DNA of 63,028 nt from CAYMLL01 sp964390645 (GTDB lineage: Bacteria; Planctomycetota; UBA8108), in the NCBI GenBank assembly GCA_964390645.1, contig CAYMLL010000008.1, positions 1 to 63,028 of the forward strand, in the 5' to 3' direction. Positions 18,091 through 27,047 of the stretch are shown piece by piece. The stretch's first letter is position 1. Each line of letters opens with the position of its first letter. The notes under the pieces are model-generated. The model was not told where the DNA came from. It did no database searches and worked only from the letters and a program-made list of their open reading frames with translations. The translations under genes were made by a program, and so were the position numbers.

Positions 18091-19085
18091 CGCAGCTCCT
18101 CCATGAGCTTCGCACGTCGATGAAGAAGACAGTCGACGCCGATGACCGCGACCACGGTCGCGCCGATGACAACTTGCGCGTAGTGCTCCGGGATGTGCAG
18201 GTAGAGGAGAGCTTGACTGACGAAGTAGAAGAAGAAGCAGCCGAGGACGGTCCCGAGATAGCTTCCCTCGCCGCCGAAGATGTTCGTGCCGCCGACGACA
18301 ACCGCGCCGATGATCTGCAGCTCCAGTCCGGAGACCATCTTCTCGGGAACGATCGTCTTGACGCCGCTTGCAGCGACGACGGCAGCGACCCCGACGAAGA
18401 TACCGCCGACGAGGAAGGCGCTCTGCTGAACCCGACCCGGATGGAGCCCCTGCAAACGACAGGCCTCCTCGGAGTTGCCGAGGGCGATCCACGTGCGGGG
18501 CACGTACGCATTCCATTCCCAGACGACCGCGAGCGCGACGACGACTCCGAGAATCCACCCGGGGTAGACCTCCCCCGGACCGTTGTACGCCCAGATCACG
18601 TCTGCGCCGGCCTCCACGTAGAGCGTGCCACGAAACGGAGCGTCGGCCGGCGAGAGGAGCGACGCGACGATCGCCGCCACCCCACGGTAGAAGGTCAGTC
18701 CACCCAGGGTGACGATGATCGCCGGTAGACGGAGCCCGCGAATCAACCAGCCATTGGCCATCGAAAGGAGCCACGCGGTCCCGAAGCAGGCTCCGAAGCA
18801 GACGGCCGGGGGCTGCTCGTGCGCGACAAGGACGCCGAAGACCGTCGCAGCGACCGCGATGATCGACCCGATCGAGAGGTCGATTGCGCCCGTCAGAATG
18901 ATCCCCGTCATTCCGAGCGCTGCGAGCACCATCGGACAGAGATCCGCTCCGACCTTCGAGAACACCGCCGAGAAGGTGCCGCCCTCGGGAATCGTCACCC
19001 CGATCAACGCGAGCAGCAGCCCGTTGAGCACGGCGAGCACTCCGAGCCGGAATCGCAAGGGCCTCGGCAACCGTCCGTACGTCAA
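18087..19085 (-). CDS. ABC sugar transporter permease 1
   Basis: 332 aa. The TTG at 19085 overlaps the ATPase stop (TTGA) and follows GGAGG at 9 nt spacing, which decides the start. It is a RbsC/LsrC-like inner-membrane permease with TGAIDLSIGSIIAVAATVFG, NGWLIRGLRLPAIIVTLGGL and VVGGTNIFGGEGSYLGTVLG. It pairs with the second permease as a heterodimer, as in LsrC/LsrD or RhaP/RhaQ systems, which supports the rhamnose/AI-2-like assignment of the importer. Confidence 0.88.
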   Translation of the reverse strand: MTYGRLPRPLRFRLGVLAVLNGLLLALIGVTIPEGGTFSAVFSKVGADLCPMVLAALGMTGIILTGAIDLSIGSIIAVAATVFGVLVAHEQPPAVCFGACFGTAWLLSMANGWLIRGLRLPAIIVTLGGLTFYRGVAAIVASLLSPADAPFRGTLYVEAGADVIWAYNGPGEVYPGWILGVVVALAVVWEWNAYVPRTWIALGNSEEACRLQGLHPGRVQQSAFLVGGIFVGVAAVVAASGVKTIVPEKMVSGLELQIIGAVVVGGTNIFGGEGSYLGTVLGCFFFYFVSQALLYLHIPEHYAQVVIGATVVAVIGVDCLLHRRAKLMEELR

Positions 19086-20608
19086 GGGGCCTCGCCTCCT
19101 TCCACCACCGGCGGCGACAGCCCCGACGCTGCGAGCAGCACCTGCTCCTGTGTTGCCGAGCCCACGGGAAGCTCGGCCACGGCACGCCCCTCGCGAAGGA
19201 CCAGCACGCGGTCGCTCATCCCCAGAAGCTCGGGAAGATCGCTGGAGACAAGAACGACCGCCTTGCCCTGAGCCGCAAGCCGATCGATCGTCTCGTGAAT
19301 CTCTGCCTTGGCGCTCACATCGACGCCGCGCGTCGGCTCGTCGAGGATCAGCACGTCGGGTCCGCGCTCGAGCCAGCGCGCCAGCACGGCCTTCTGCTGG
19401 TTGCCGCCGCTCAGTGTACCGACGGCCTGTGACGGACCCGTCGAGCGGATGCCGTGCCGCGAGATCGCCGCCGACACCCTGTCGCGACATGCCCGACGCG
19501 GCACGAGCCCGGATCGTGTCAGCAGGTCGGAGAAGCCGATTCGCACAGAGGCGCCGAGGCCATGGTCGAGAACGAGCGACTGACGCTTGCGCTCCTCCGG
19601 AAGATAGACGAGCCCGCGGCGCAGCGACTCGTGTGGCCCCGACGGCAGCCACGGCTCCCCGTGAAGGCGCATCGCACCGGCGTCGAGCCGGTAGAGCCCG
19701 AAGATCGCGCGCGCGATCTCCGAGCGCCCGGCGCCGACGAGTCCGCCGAGCCCGACAATCTCGCCTGATCGCACCCGAAACGAGATGTCGCGAAACATGC
19801 CCTCGCATGTCGCGCCGTCGAGTTCGAGAACCACGTCGCGAGCCGGCTCGCCTCGGGTTCTCGGGTAGATCTGCTCGAGCGACCGCCCGACCATGGCACG
19901 CACGAGATCGCCGACACCGACGTCGCTGGTCCGGCTGATCGCCACCAGCTCTCCATCGCGCAGCACCGCGACCCGGTCGGTGAGCTCGAGGATCTCCTCG
20001 AGGCGGTGCGAGATGTAGAGTACGGCAACCCCTCGCTCCCGTAACCCGCGCAGTCGTGCGAAGAGCTGCTCGACCTCATGATCGCTCAGGCTCGCGGTCG
20101 GCTCGTCGAGAATCAACAGCCGCGACTCCCGGCTCAGCGCGCACGCGATCGCCACCTCCTGACGCTGGGCAGCAGTGAGCGTCGAGAACAGCCGCGTCGA
20201 CGAGAGCCCGACGTCGAAGGCGCGCAGGCGACGAGTCGCCTCGTCGTGCAGACGCCGCCAGTCAACACCGCCCCAGCGACGCCGCGGCCATCTCTCACCG
20301 AGAAGCAGATTCTCACCGATCGTCAGACGCGCCGCACCGGCGATCTCCTGGTGGATGGTCGCGATCCCGGCTTCGATCGCCGCGCCGGGTGATTCGAAAA
20401 GGACGCCCCTGCCTTCCCAGAGCACGTTCCCCGCATCGGCGCGGTGCACGCCACTGAGGATCTTGATCAGCGTCGACTTTCCCGCGCCGTTCTCGCCGAC
20501 GAGCCCGAGCACCTCGCCCGCATCAATCTGGAGATCGACCGGACGCAGTGCCCGCACGCCGGGGAAGGACTTCTCGACCCGAAGAAGCTGGAGGAGGGGT
20601 GTGGACAT
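19082..20608 (-). CDS. ABC sugar transporter ATPase (two fused nucleotide-binding domains)
   Basis: 508 aa from the ATG at 20608, just before the conserved LLQLLRVEKSFPGV; the frame remains open to 20752 but without homology. Two ATPase halves are fused as in RbsA/LsrA. Half 1 has GENGAGKST (Walker A), LLILDEPTAS (Walker B) and a degenerate signature LTAAQRQ. Half 2 has the relaxed loop GLVGAGRSE and the intact signature LSGGNQQK followed by LILDEPTRGVD. It energises import through the two permeases. It is the first gene of the operon and diverges from the Tm-1-like gene across about 100 bp. Confidence 0.92.
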   Translation of the reverse strand: MSTPLLQLLRVEKSFPGVRALRPVDLQIDAGEVLGLVGENGAGKSTLIKILSGVHRADAGNVLWEGRGVLFESPGAAIEAGIATIHQEIAGAARLTIGENLLLGERWPRRRWGGVDWRRLHDEATRRLRAFDVGLSSTRLFSTLTAAQRQEVAIACALSRESRLLILDEPTASLSDHEVEQLFARLRGLRERGVAVLYISHRLEEILELTDRVAVLRDGELVAISRTSDVGVGDLVRAMVGRSLEQIYPRTRGEPARDVVLELDGATCEGMFRDISFRVRSGEIVGLGGLVGAGRSEIARAIFGLYRLDAGAMRLHGEPWLPSGPHESLRRGLVYLPEERKRQSLVLDHGLGASVRIGFSDLLTRSGLVPRRACRDRVSAAISRHGIRSTGPSQAVGTLSGGNQQKAVLARWLERGPDVLILDEPTRGVDVSAKAEIHETIDRLAAQGKAVVLVSSDLPELLGMSDRVLVLREGRAVAELPVGSATQEQVLLAASGLSPPVVEGGEAP

Positions 20609-20711
20609 CGCGAGGGAGACAGGATACGCCAGAACACGCCCTGCTGGAATCTTGTCACTCACTCGTGATAGGGTGGGCCCCACGGGGCGCGTGGAATGGA
20701 GGTTCTCGGCC

Positions 20712-21920
20712 TTGCCAGCAACAGTCGTCATCGTCGGTTGTCTTGACACCAAGGGTCAGGAGATCGACTATCTGCGACAGCGCATCGAGGCTGCAGGATG
20801 CGCCGTCTGGATCGTCGACACGGGTGTTTTCGGTGAGTCCACCGCGACTGCCAGGACGTCTCGCGAGGCGGTCGCCGAGGCGGGAGGCTCGACACTCGAC
20901 GCTCTGCGAGAGAAAAACGACCGTGGTCACGCGATCACGGTGATGTCGCGGGGCGCGGCGGCCATCATCCGCCAACTCCACGACGACGGCGAGATCGACG
21001 GCATCATCGCCGCCGGTGGCTCGGCGAACACGACGATCGGCTCAACAGCGATGCAGACGCTGCCGGTCGGCTTCCCGAAGGTCCTCGTCTCGACGCTGGC
21101 GTCCGGAGATGTGTCGCCTTACGTGGACACGAAGGACATCACGATGATGTACTCCGTCGTCGACATCGCGGGTATCAATCGCATCTCCGCGCGCGTACTC
21201 GCGAACTCCGCAGCCGCGATCACGGCGATGGCGACGTGCGATGCGCCGCCGACCTCCGGGTCGCGGCCCCTGATCGCCGCGACGATGTTCGGCGTCACGA
21301 CACCCTGCGTCACCGAGGCGCGCAAGGTCCTCGAGGACGCGGGCTACGAGGTGCTCGTCTTCCACACGACGGGCACCGGTGGCCGCGCAATGGAAGGACT
21401 GATCGAAGACGGTTTCATCGCCGGCGTCCTGGACATCACGACGACCGAGCTCGCCGACGAGCTCGTCGGAGGAATCCTCAGCGCCGGCCCGCGGCGGCTG
21501 ACGGTCGCCGGCGCCGTCGGCGTCCCGCAAGTCGTGTCTACCGGGGCGATCGACATGGTCAACTTCGGCCCGATTGACACCGTCCCGGAGCTGTTTCGAC
21601 ATCGAACCCTCTACGAACACAACTCGACAATCACGCTGATGCGCACGACTCCTGACGAGTGCGAGGAGATCGGCAATCGGATAGCGAAACGCCTCAGCGC
21701 AGCGACCGGACCGGTCACCGTCCTCTTGCCTCTCGCCGGCGTCTCTGCGATCGCGATCGAAGGTGGTCCGTTCCACGCTCCCGAGGCCGATGAACGTTGC
21801 TTCACCGCGATCCGCAACGGTGTCCCCGACACGGTGGAAGTCATCGACATGAAGACGCACATCAACGACCCGGAGTTCGCGCACGCCAGCGCGCGCGCGA
21901 TGTTGACCCTGCTGAGCTGA
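20712..21920 (+). CDS. Tm-1-like ATP-binding domain protein (UPF0261)
   Basis: 402 aa from a TTG at 20712 that follows GGAGG (20698-20702) by 9 nt; this start gives PATVVIVGCLDTKGQEIDYL, the usual beginning of the family. Further blocks are IIAAGGSANTTIGSTAM, DITMMYSVVDIAGINRIS, MFGVTTPCVTEARKVLEDAG, VFHTTGTGGRAMEGLIEDG and DMVNFGP. The family is two Rossmann-like lobes and includes the N-terminal part of the tomato virus-resistance protein Tm-1; its bacterial role is unknown. It is followed after 28 nt by a PEP-hydrolase-family gene, the same pair that is fused in Tm-1-type plant proteins. Confidence 0.88.
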   Translation: MPATVVIVGCLDTKGQEIDYLRQRIEAAGCAVWIVDTGVFGESTATARTSREAVAEAGGSTLDALREKNDRGHAITVMSRGAAAIIRQLHDDGEIDGIIAAGGSANTTIGSTAMQTLPVGFPKVLVSTLASGDVSPYVDTKDITMMYSVVDIAGINRISARVLANSAAAITAMATCDAPPTSGSRPLIAATMFGVTTPCVTEARKVLEDAGYEVLVFHTTGTGGRAMEGLIEDGFIAGVLDITTTELADELVGGILSAGPRRLTVAGAVGVPQVVSTGAIDMVNFGPIDTVPELFRHRTLYEHNSTITLMRTTPDECEEIGNRIAKRLSAATGPVTVLLPLAGVSAIAIEGGPFHAPEADERCFTAIRNGVPDTVEVIDMKTHINDPEFAHASARAMLTLLS

Positions 21921-21948
21921 AGAACCCGACGACGAGGAAGCGCACGCC

Positions 21949-22776
21949 ATGGCCATCTCCCGCACCGAATCGCTCGCCCGTCTGCGCGCTCAGATCGACG
22001 CGCGCAAGCCGATCATCGGTGCCGGCGCCGGCACCGGTATCTCGGCGAAGTTCTGCGAGAAGGGCGGCGTCGATCTGATCATCATCTACAACTCCGGCCG
22101 CTTTCGCATGGCCGGTCGCGGTTCGCTCGCCGGCCTCCTGCCTTTCGGCGACGCAAACGCCATCGTCGTCGACATGGCGAGCGAGGTGCTGCCGGTGGTC
22201 CACGATACACCCGTGCTGGCGGGAGTCTGCGGCACGGATCCGTTCCGCCTGATGGACGTGTTTCTCCCCGAGCTCCACCGCATCGGCTTCTCGGGTGTCC
22301 AGAACTTCCCGACAGTCGGCCTCTACGACGGCAAGCTGCGCACGAACCTCGAGGAGACCGGTATGGGCTACCCGCTCGAGGTGGACATGGTTCGCAAGGC
22401 TCGGGAGCTCGACATGCTGACCGCACCGTACGTGTTCTCGCCCGAGGACGCGGTGGCGATGACCGAGGCGGGCGCCGACGTGCTCGTCCCACACATGGGT
22501 CTGACGACAAAGGGCTCGATCGGTGCGGAGTCGGCGGTAACGCTCGAGGAGTGCCCGGCAATCGTCCAGGAGATGGCCGATGCGGCGAAAAAGGTGCGCG
22601 ACGATGTGATCGTCCTCTGTCACGGCGGACCGATCAGCGAGCCTGCCGACGCGCAGTACGTTCTCCGGAACACGAGCAGTATCGACGGCTTCTTCGGCGC
22701 CTCATCGATCGAGCGGCTCGCGACCGAGCCGGCGATCACCCGTCAGACGGAGGCCTTCAAGGCGATCTCCTTCTGA
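21949..22776 (+). CDS. Phosphoenolpyruvate hydrolase family TIM-barrel protein
   Basis: 275 aa, ATG at 21949 after GAGGAAG. The sequence (PIIGAGAGTGISAKFCEKGG, DLIIIYNSGRFRMAGRGSL, PVLAGVCGTDPF, GFSGVQNFPTVGLYDG, VLCHGGPISEP) matches the PEP-hydrolase-like TIM-barrel family (Pfam PEP_hydrolase). The enzyme activity of the family is not firmly established. It sits directly after the Tm-1-like gene and opposite the ABC importer, so it may act on the imported compound or a derived aldehyde or keto acid; that is inference. Confidence 0.87.
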   Translation: MAISRTESLARLRAQIDARKPIIGAGAGTGISAKFCEKGGVDLIIIYNSGRFRMAGRGSLAGLLPFGDANAIVVDMASEVLPVVHDTPVLAGVCGTDPFRLMDVFLPELHRIGFSGVQNFPTVGLYDGKLRTNLEETGMGYPLEVDMVRKARELDMLTAPYVFSPEDAVAMTEAGADVLVPHMGLTTKGSIGAESAVTLEECPAIVQEMADAAKKVRDDVIVLCHGGPISEPADAQYVLRNTSSIDGFFGASSIERLATEPAITRQTEAFKAISF

Positions 22777-22824
22777 CCCACGCCTCTCGTTCCGCCGTCG
22801 CCGCGCAGTTCGACCATGCGCGGA

Positions 22825-24384
22825 TCAGGTGCCGCCGGTACCGAGCGACTCCTCCAGCTCCTCGAGGATCGTCAGCGCACGATCCTCGAAGCCGTCGGGA
22901 GCCGCCACTCGACGGGCGGAGACGGCGCAGTCACGAGCCTGGGAGATCTGACCGTTCTCGTAGTAGGCCAGGGCGAGGTAGAGGAGGTTCTCGCCGAGAA
23001 TCGACTGACGAACGGGCACGCCGTAGAGGTCGAGGCCGACACCCCAGCTGCGACCCGGCTCCGCCGAGACCGTGACCGCCTGCTTCAAGTACTTGAACCC
23101 CGGCTCCAGATCGCCGTTGCGGAAGCAGACCCAGCCCAGGGTGTTGAGAAAGCTCGCCTCACGCGGAAGAATCTCGAGCGCGTGCTCGGCCCTCTCCCTC
23201 GCGGTATCGAGATCGACGTCTCGCAGCGCACGATACCAGGCCGAGCTGTTGAGAAAGAGGAGGTCGTCCGGATTCTCGCTGACACCTTCATCCGAGAGCT
23301 CGATCAGTCGATCGAGAACGACATCGAGATCCATATCGCGATATCCGGCGACATAGAGGCCGTCGTAGACGGTGTCACCGGCGGTGAGGTCATGCCGCAG
23401 AGATCCCGTCGGTCGCGTCAACCAGTACCGGCGAGCCCCGTCGACGTCGCCGCGCTTCACCTTGAGCCGGATCACGTGCACGCTCGCCTGCTCGCCGCCG
23501 AGGTATCGCGCACGCTCCTCGTGCGCTGCGATCAGATCGTGATCGATCTCGTATCCCTCATCGAGCGCGTCGCTCATTCTCTCGATGCGCCACACATACC
23601 ACGACCAGTCGAAGACCGGAAACGCGAGACCGTAGGTGCCCAGCCCGAAAAGGTAGAGGCTGGCAAACAAGCCGGCGCGCACCCGGCGCCGGTAGCCGAG
23701 CGAGACAGGGGCGCTGAACAGGAACACGGCACCCAGAACGCCTGCCGTGAGCCCGCCGAAGTGTGCCGAGTCGGCGATGCGAACCTCGCCCGAGACGGCT
23801 TCAACGAACAGCGACTCGAGAAGAAGGAGGCAGACGGCCACCGTTATCCACTTCCAGAAGCGGGCTCCCAGGAGAATCTGACCGCCCGCGAGCCGCCCGG
23901 CGCGCCCGACAAGGAATACGCCGATCAGCCCGCAGATCGCGCCCGACGCGCCGATACCGGTGCCGAAGTCCGAGAAGGCCTGGAAGGCCAGGGACCCGGA
24001 GAGCCCGAATAGCAGAAAGCAGACGAGAAACCGTCGGTGCCCGAGCCACCCCTCGACGACACGTCCGAAGAGGAAGGTCGCGAACGAGTTCAGCGCCATG
24101 TGCACGAGGTTGCCGTGAAAGAACACGCAGGTGATCAGGCGCCAGTACTCGCCGGCCCAGATCTTCTGGCGAATCTGCCCGTAGGCAGAGAGCCGCTCGA
24201 CACGAAGAACCTCACCGCCGGCCTGGATCATCGCCTCCACGGCGATGAAAACGCCGATCAAGGCGAAGGACACGAAGGGGATCCGGCCCCGACGAGGTCC
24301 CCGTCCTAAGGGACCGGCGATCAGCGCGGGACGGGAGATGTCGGTGCGAGCCGCGCCACTCTCGGCACCGTGCGACCCCGTCAC
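22825..24384 (-). CDS. Rhomboid-family intramembrane serine protease with C-terminal TPRs
   Basis: 519 aa from the GTG at 24384. This is the secure part of the gene. Six or more membrane segments carry HGNLVHMALNSFATFLFG, the catalytic GASGAICG (Ser147) and SAHFGG (His208), the rhomboid dyad. The soluble C-terminal half (about 260-519) contains TPR-like helices (FLNSSAWYRAL, ARERAEHALEILPREASFLN, NTLGWVCFRNGDLEPGFKYL). The minus-strand frame stays open upstream through the 24-bp repeats, so the true start may be the GTG at 24659 with an N-terminal (SSEGFAGS)n region; the assembly gap breaks this frame. The protease cleaves membrane substrates; these are unknown. Confidence 0.85.
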   Translation of the reverse strand: MTGSHGAESGAARTDISRPALIAGPLGRGPRRGRIPFVSFALIGVFIAVEAMIQAGGEVLRVERLSAYGQIRQKIWAGEYWRLITCVFFHGNLVHMALNSFATFLFGRVVEGWLGHRRFLVCFLLFGLSGSLAFQAFSDFGTGIGASGAICGLIGVFLVGRAGRLAGGQILLGARFWKWITVAVCLLLLESLFVEAVSGEVRIADSAHFGGLTAGVLGAVFLFSAPVSLGYRRRVRAGLFASLYLFGLGTYGLAFPVFDWSWYVWRIERMSDALDEGYEIDHDLIAAHEERARYLGGEQASVHVIRLKVKRGDVDGARRYWLTRPTGSLRHDLTAGDTVYDGLYVAGYRDMDLDVVLDRLIELSDEGVSENPDDLLFLNSSAWYRALRDVDLDTARERAEHALEILPREASFLNTLGWVCFRNGDLEPGFKYLKQAVTVSAEPGRSWGVGLDLYGVPVRQSILGENLLYLALAYYENGQISQARDCAVSARRVAAPDGFEDRALTILEELEESLGTGGT

Positions 24385-24388
24385 GCCG

Positions 24389-24635
24389 TCCGAGCTACCC
24401 GCGAAGCCCTCCGACGAGCTACCCGCGAAGCCCTCCGACGAGCTACCCGCGAAGCCCTCCGACGAGCTANNNNNNNNNNNNNNNNNNNNNNNNNNNNNNN
24501 NNNNNNNNNNNNNNNNNNNNNNNNNNNNNNNNNNNNNNNNNNNNNNNNNNNNNNNNNNNNNNNNNNNNNGCCCTCCGACGAGCTACCCGCGAGGCCCTCC
24601 GACGAGCTACCCGCGAGGCCCTCCGAAAAATCACC
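24389..24635. repeat. 24-bp tandem repeat array interrupted by an assembly gap
   Basis: Near-perfect 24-bp units (core GACGAGCTACCCGCGA) occur on both sides of the N run: about three and a half copies on the left with GAAGCCC and about two and a half on the right with GAGGCCC. A last degenerate copy lies at about 24620-24635. On the minus strand each unit encodes eight residues, S-S-E-G-(F/L)-A-G-S, in frame with the rhomboid gene on the left and with a GTG at 24659 on the right. Confidence 0.9.
24470..24569. other. Assembly gap of 100 N inside the tandem repeat
   Basis: Exactly 100 Ns, a conventional placeholder for a gap of unknown size. The flanking repeat phases require 8 + 24k missing bases to stay in register, and 100 does not fit, so the true length differs. 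Confidence 0.97.
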
Positions 24636-24791
24636 CGCGTCGTGATTCGTCGAGTCCACGTGCGACAGTTCCGATATCTCCTGCGGACGAATCGTGCTCC
24701 TCGCGAAGCCGTCGGCTCCGGAGGACAGCCAGCTTACATCATTCTACACCCGTCGCGGGCTTTCGTCTCCTTCGGGACGCGGGCAGGACGA

Positions 24792-27023
24792 TCAGCCCTC
24801 GCAATCGAGGGCGTCGCCCGCGGGATCGGGCCCGGTGTCGGGATAGGGCGCCCCCGGACTCGGGCCGTCGCGGTACATGTGGTCCAGCAGGATGATCGCG
24901 TCGCTGATGTTGAGGACCTCGTTGTCATCGATGTCGGCCGCGTCGTCACAGCCGAGCATCCGGCCTTGGAAGAGGTGAAAGACGATCGTCGTCGGGTCGC
25001 TGATGTCGATGTGGCCGTCCAGGTTCACGTCCCCGCGCAGGAACTCGGCAGGCGGAAGGACGTACGTGAAGGGCAGAGTGTTCGACTCGTTGCCATCGAT
25101 GTTGACGACCTTGACATCTACCTGACCGGCTCCGTCCGGGACCTCGGCGATGATCGTGTCCGGAATCGGGCCAAACTCGTCATAGGTGACGTTCGGTGAC
25201 TCGACGGTCCCGAACCGCACGTCGACGCCATCGTGGAAACCGCTCCCGCGGATGCGTACCGTCTCCCCGGCCAGCTGTGCCGGCGGATCGAGATCCGTGA
25301 GCACCGGCGGGTCCCACTCGACATTCGTGTTGGTGACGACGATCGTGTCGGTGCCAGAGATTCCGCCACGAAGATCGAGACCGATAAGCTCGAGTGTATT
25401 CGCTCCCGGGTGCAGCGGGATGTCGTTGACTCGCCACACGGTCAGCGACGGGTAGGTGGTCTCGTAGCTCTCTCCGTTGACGAGAACGGTGCAAACAGCC
25501 GCTTCGCCCTGCCCGGCGATGTCGACCGTGAACTCGTCGCTGCTGAAGTTCCTGCCACTGTTGGTGGTGATGCGAAACGCCGTGCCCGAGACCGTCGCGA
25601 TTCGCGAGCGCAGGAGGTTGCTTCGCCGGTCGATGAAGCCGCCCGGCTGCCCGATGCCGGTGTTCGACATGCCGATCGCCGCCAGTCTCGTCGCAAACGG
25701 CGCCAGGTAGCTCGAGTGGAACCACCGGTCGGGACCGTTGACCATCTCGTCGAGAATCCCGTACCACATCTTCTTGACCTTGACGTTGTCGAACATCCGA
25801 TTGACCTCCGAGAACCCGCCCGGATTGAAGTCCGAGTTCGGGTTGCTCGGGATCAGGAAGGAGTTGACGTCGCCGTAGGTCAGCTCCATGTCCCATGCCA
25901 GGAGGTTGAATCGCCCGTCTTCCGGCGGCCGATACAGGTAGCAGTTCTTGCCGCGGTTCGCTCCCCACGTGTCCCAGTCCGCTGTATTGAGCCGCACCGC
26001 CCAGATGCGTAGCATCTCCTCTACGTTGCAGATGTCCCAGATCCGCTCGCCGAAGTTCGCGGCGCTGGTCGATCCCGGGTCCAGCACTCGTGCGAAGTCG
26101 ATCAGCGACTGGAAGTCATCCTCCCCGTTTTTCGCTCGCAGCCCGAAGAACCAGCGGTAGTTCTCCTTGTTCTCACCGTTGCCGTCACCACGCGGGCTGC
26201 TCGGCGGAAACAGCACATGCGCATTGGTGTTGCCACGACGGCCACCGTTGTCGTCGATGACGAAGCGATCGTCGACTTCGTAAAGATCACCGTCGTCATC
26301 GTCGAACCAGAGGCCGATGTACTGCACGTCCGGCACCCACGAGTGCTCGAGCGTGTTGTTGACCCGGCTGTTGATCTGCCAGCGGGCCATCGTCAAGACC
26401 TCGCTGAACGGAACCGAGATGGCACCCTGATTGTTGCGAATCAGATAATGGGAGAAGCGTTCGTTAACCGTCAGTCCGTTGCCGTGGTGGTTGTCGAGGT
26501 TCATCTTGCGAATGCGCCCGTGAAGCGGCTCCTGCCGCGACATGGCGACGCGATAGCTGCCTCCGATTCCCCCGCGCGCGAAAGGGCTGCCCGAGAAGCG
26601 CGTCTTCGCCTCGTAGTAGATCCGCGATCCCCCGTAGACGAACGACCCGTTGATCAGGTCGTTCGACTGACGCCGTCGCGACTCGAGACGGGAAAGGTCG
26701 GCGTCGGTCATCCAGAATCGGTAGCTGTGAAAAGGAGTCGACGGCAGCTCCTGGTCGTGTTGATAGACCAGGTAGCGGTGATCGCCGAGGCCGGCTCTGC
26801 TCGGATCGAGCACCAGCGGGTGCGTGCGCTCGGCGATGTCGACCGGGTATCGACCGTCACGCCCGCCGGCGTCCTCCGCGGTGACGTAGAAGACGATCTT
26901 GGTTCCGAGCGATCGACCGGGAATCGTCCCACGGTAGATTCCTGGCGAGACCTCCGACATCGTGCGGGTGGACGGCGAGGATGATGGGTTGTTGGCCGAG
27001 TAACGGATGTTAGCGCTCTGCAC
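24792..27023 (-). CDS. C-terminal part of CotH/dockerin protein, copy 2 (after in-frame stop)
   Basis: 743 aa if started at the GTG at 27023. It aligns end to end with the C-terminal 750 residues of the neighbouring intact copy: a CotH-kinase-like domain (MTDADLSRLESRRRQSNDLI, FSGSPFARGG, WDTWGANRGKNCYLY, LLAWDMELTY), an IPT/TIG immunoglobulin domain (PAQLAGETVRIRGSGFHDG) and a two-repeat dockerin (RGDVNLDGHIDISD, DIDDNEVLNISDAI). It has no signal peptide, so it is not a sensible stand-alone secreted protein. It is in the same frame as the upstream ORF, separated only by TAG at 27048-27050. Either a decayed gene, a sequencing error or a readthrough product. Confidence 0.75.
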   Translation of the reverse strand: MQSANIRYSANNPSSSPSTRTMSEVSPGIYRGTIPGRSLGTKIVFYVTAEDAGGRDGRYPVDIAERTHPLVLDPSRAGLGDHRYLVYQHDQELPSTPFHSYRFWMTDADLSRLESRRRQSNDLINGSFVYGGSRIYYEAKTRFSGSPFARGGIGGSYRVAMSRQEPLHGRIRKMNLDNHHGNGLTVNERFSHYLIRNNQGAISVPFSEVLTMARWQINSRVNNTLEHSWVPDVQYIGLWFDDDDGDLYEVDDRFVIDDNGGRRGNTNAHVLFPPSSPRGDGNGENKENYRWFFGLRAKNGEDDFQSLIDFARVLDPGSTSAANFGERIWDICNVEEMLRIWAVRLNTADWDTWGANRGKNCYLYRPPEDGRFNLLAWDMELTYGDVNSFLIPSNPNSDFNPGGFSEVNRMFDNVKVKKMWYGILDEMVNGPDRWFHSSYLAPFATRLAAIGMSNTGIGQPGGFIDRRSNLLRSRIATVSGTAFRITTNSGRNFSSDEFTVDIAGQGEAAVCTVLVNGESYETTYPSLTVWRVNDIPLHPGANTLELIGLDLRGGISGTDTIVVTNTNVEWDPPVLTDLDPPAQLAGETVRIRGSGFHDGVDVRFGTVESPNVTYDEFGPIPDTIIAEVPDGAGQVDVKVVNIDGNESNTLPFTYVLPPAEFLRGDVNLDGHIDISDPTTIVFHLFQGRMLGCDDAADIDDNEVLNISDAIILLDHMYRDGPSPGAPYPDTGPDPAGDALDCEG

Positions 27024-27047
27024 CCCGTCGGAGTCCGCGATAGGGGG

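Noticed and set aside
18091..19185. Long N-terminal extension of permease 2 (frame open to 19185)
   Set aside because: The extension overlaps permease 1 in another frame, is Arg-rich and has no membrane segments; the GTG at 18090 has a strong ribosome-binding site.
24389..24635. CRISPR-like array, or a plus-strand protein with repeated SDELPAKP
   Set aside because: Direct repeats have no spacers, so not CRISPR. The minus strand reads in frame with the rhomboid gene at both ends, which fits better than the plus strand.
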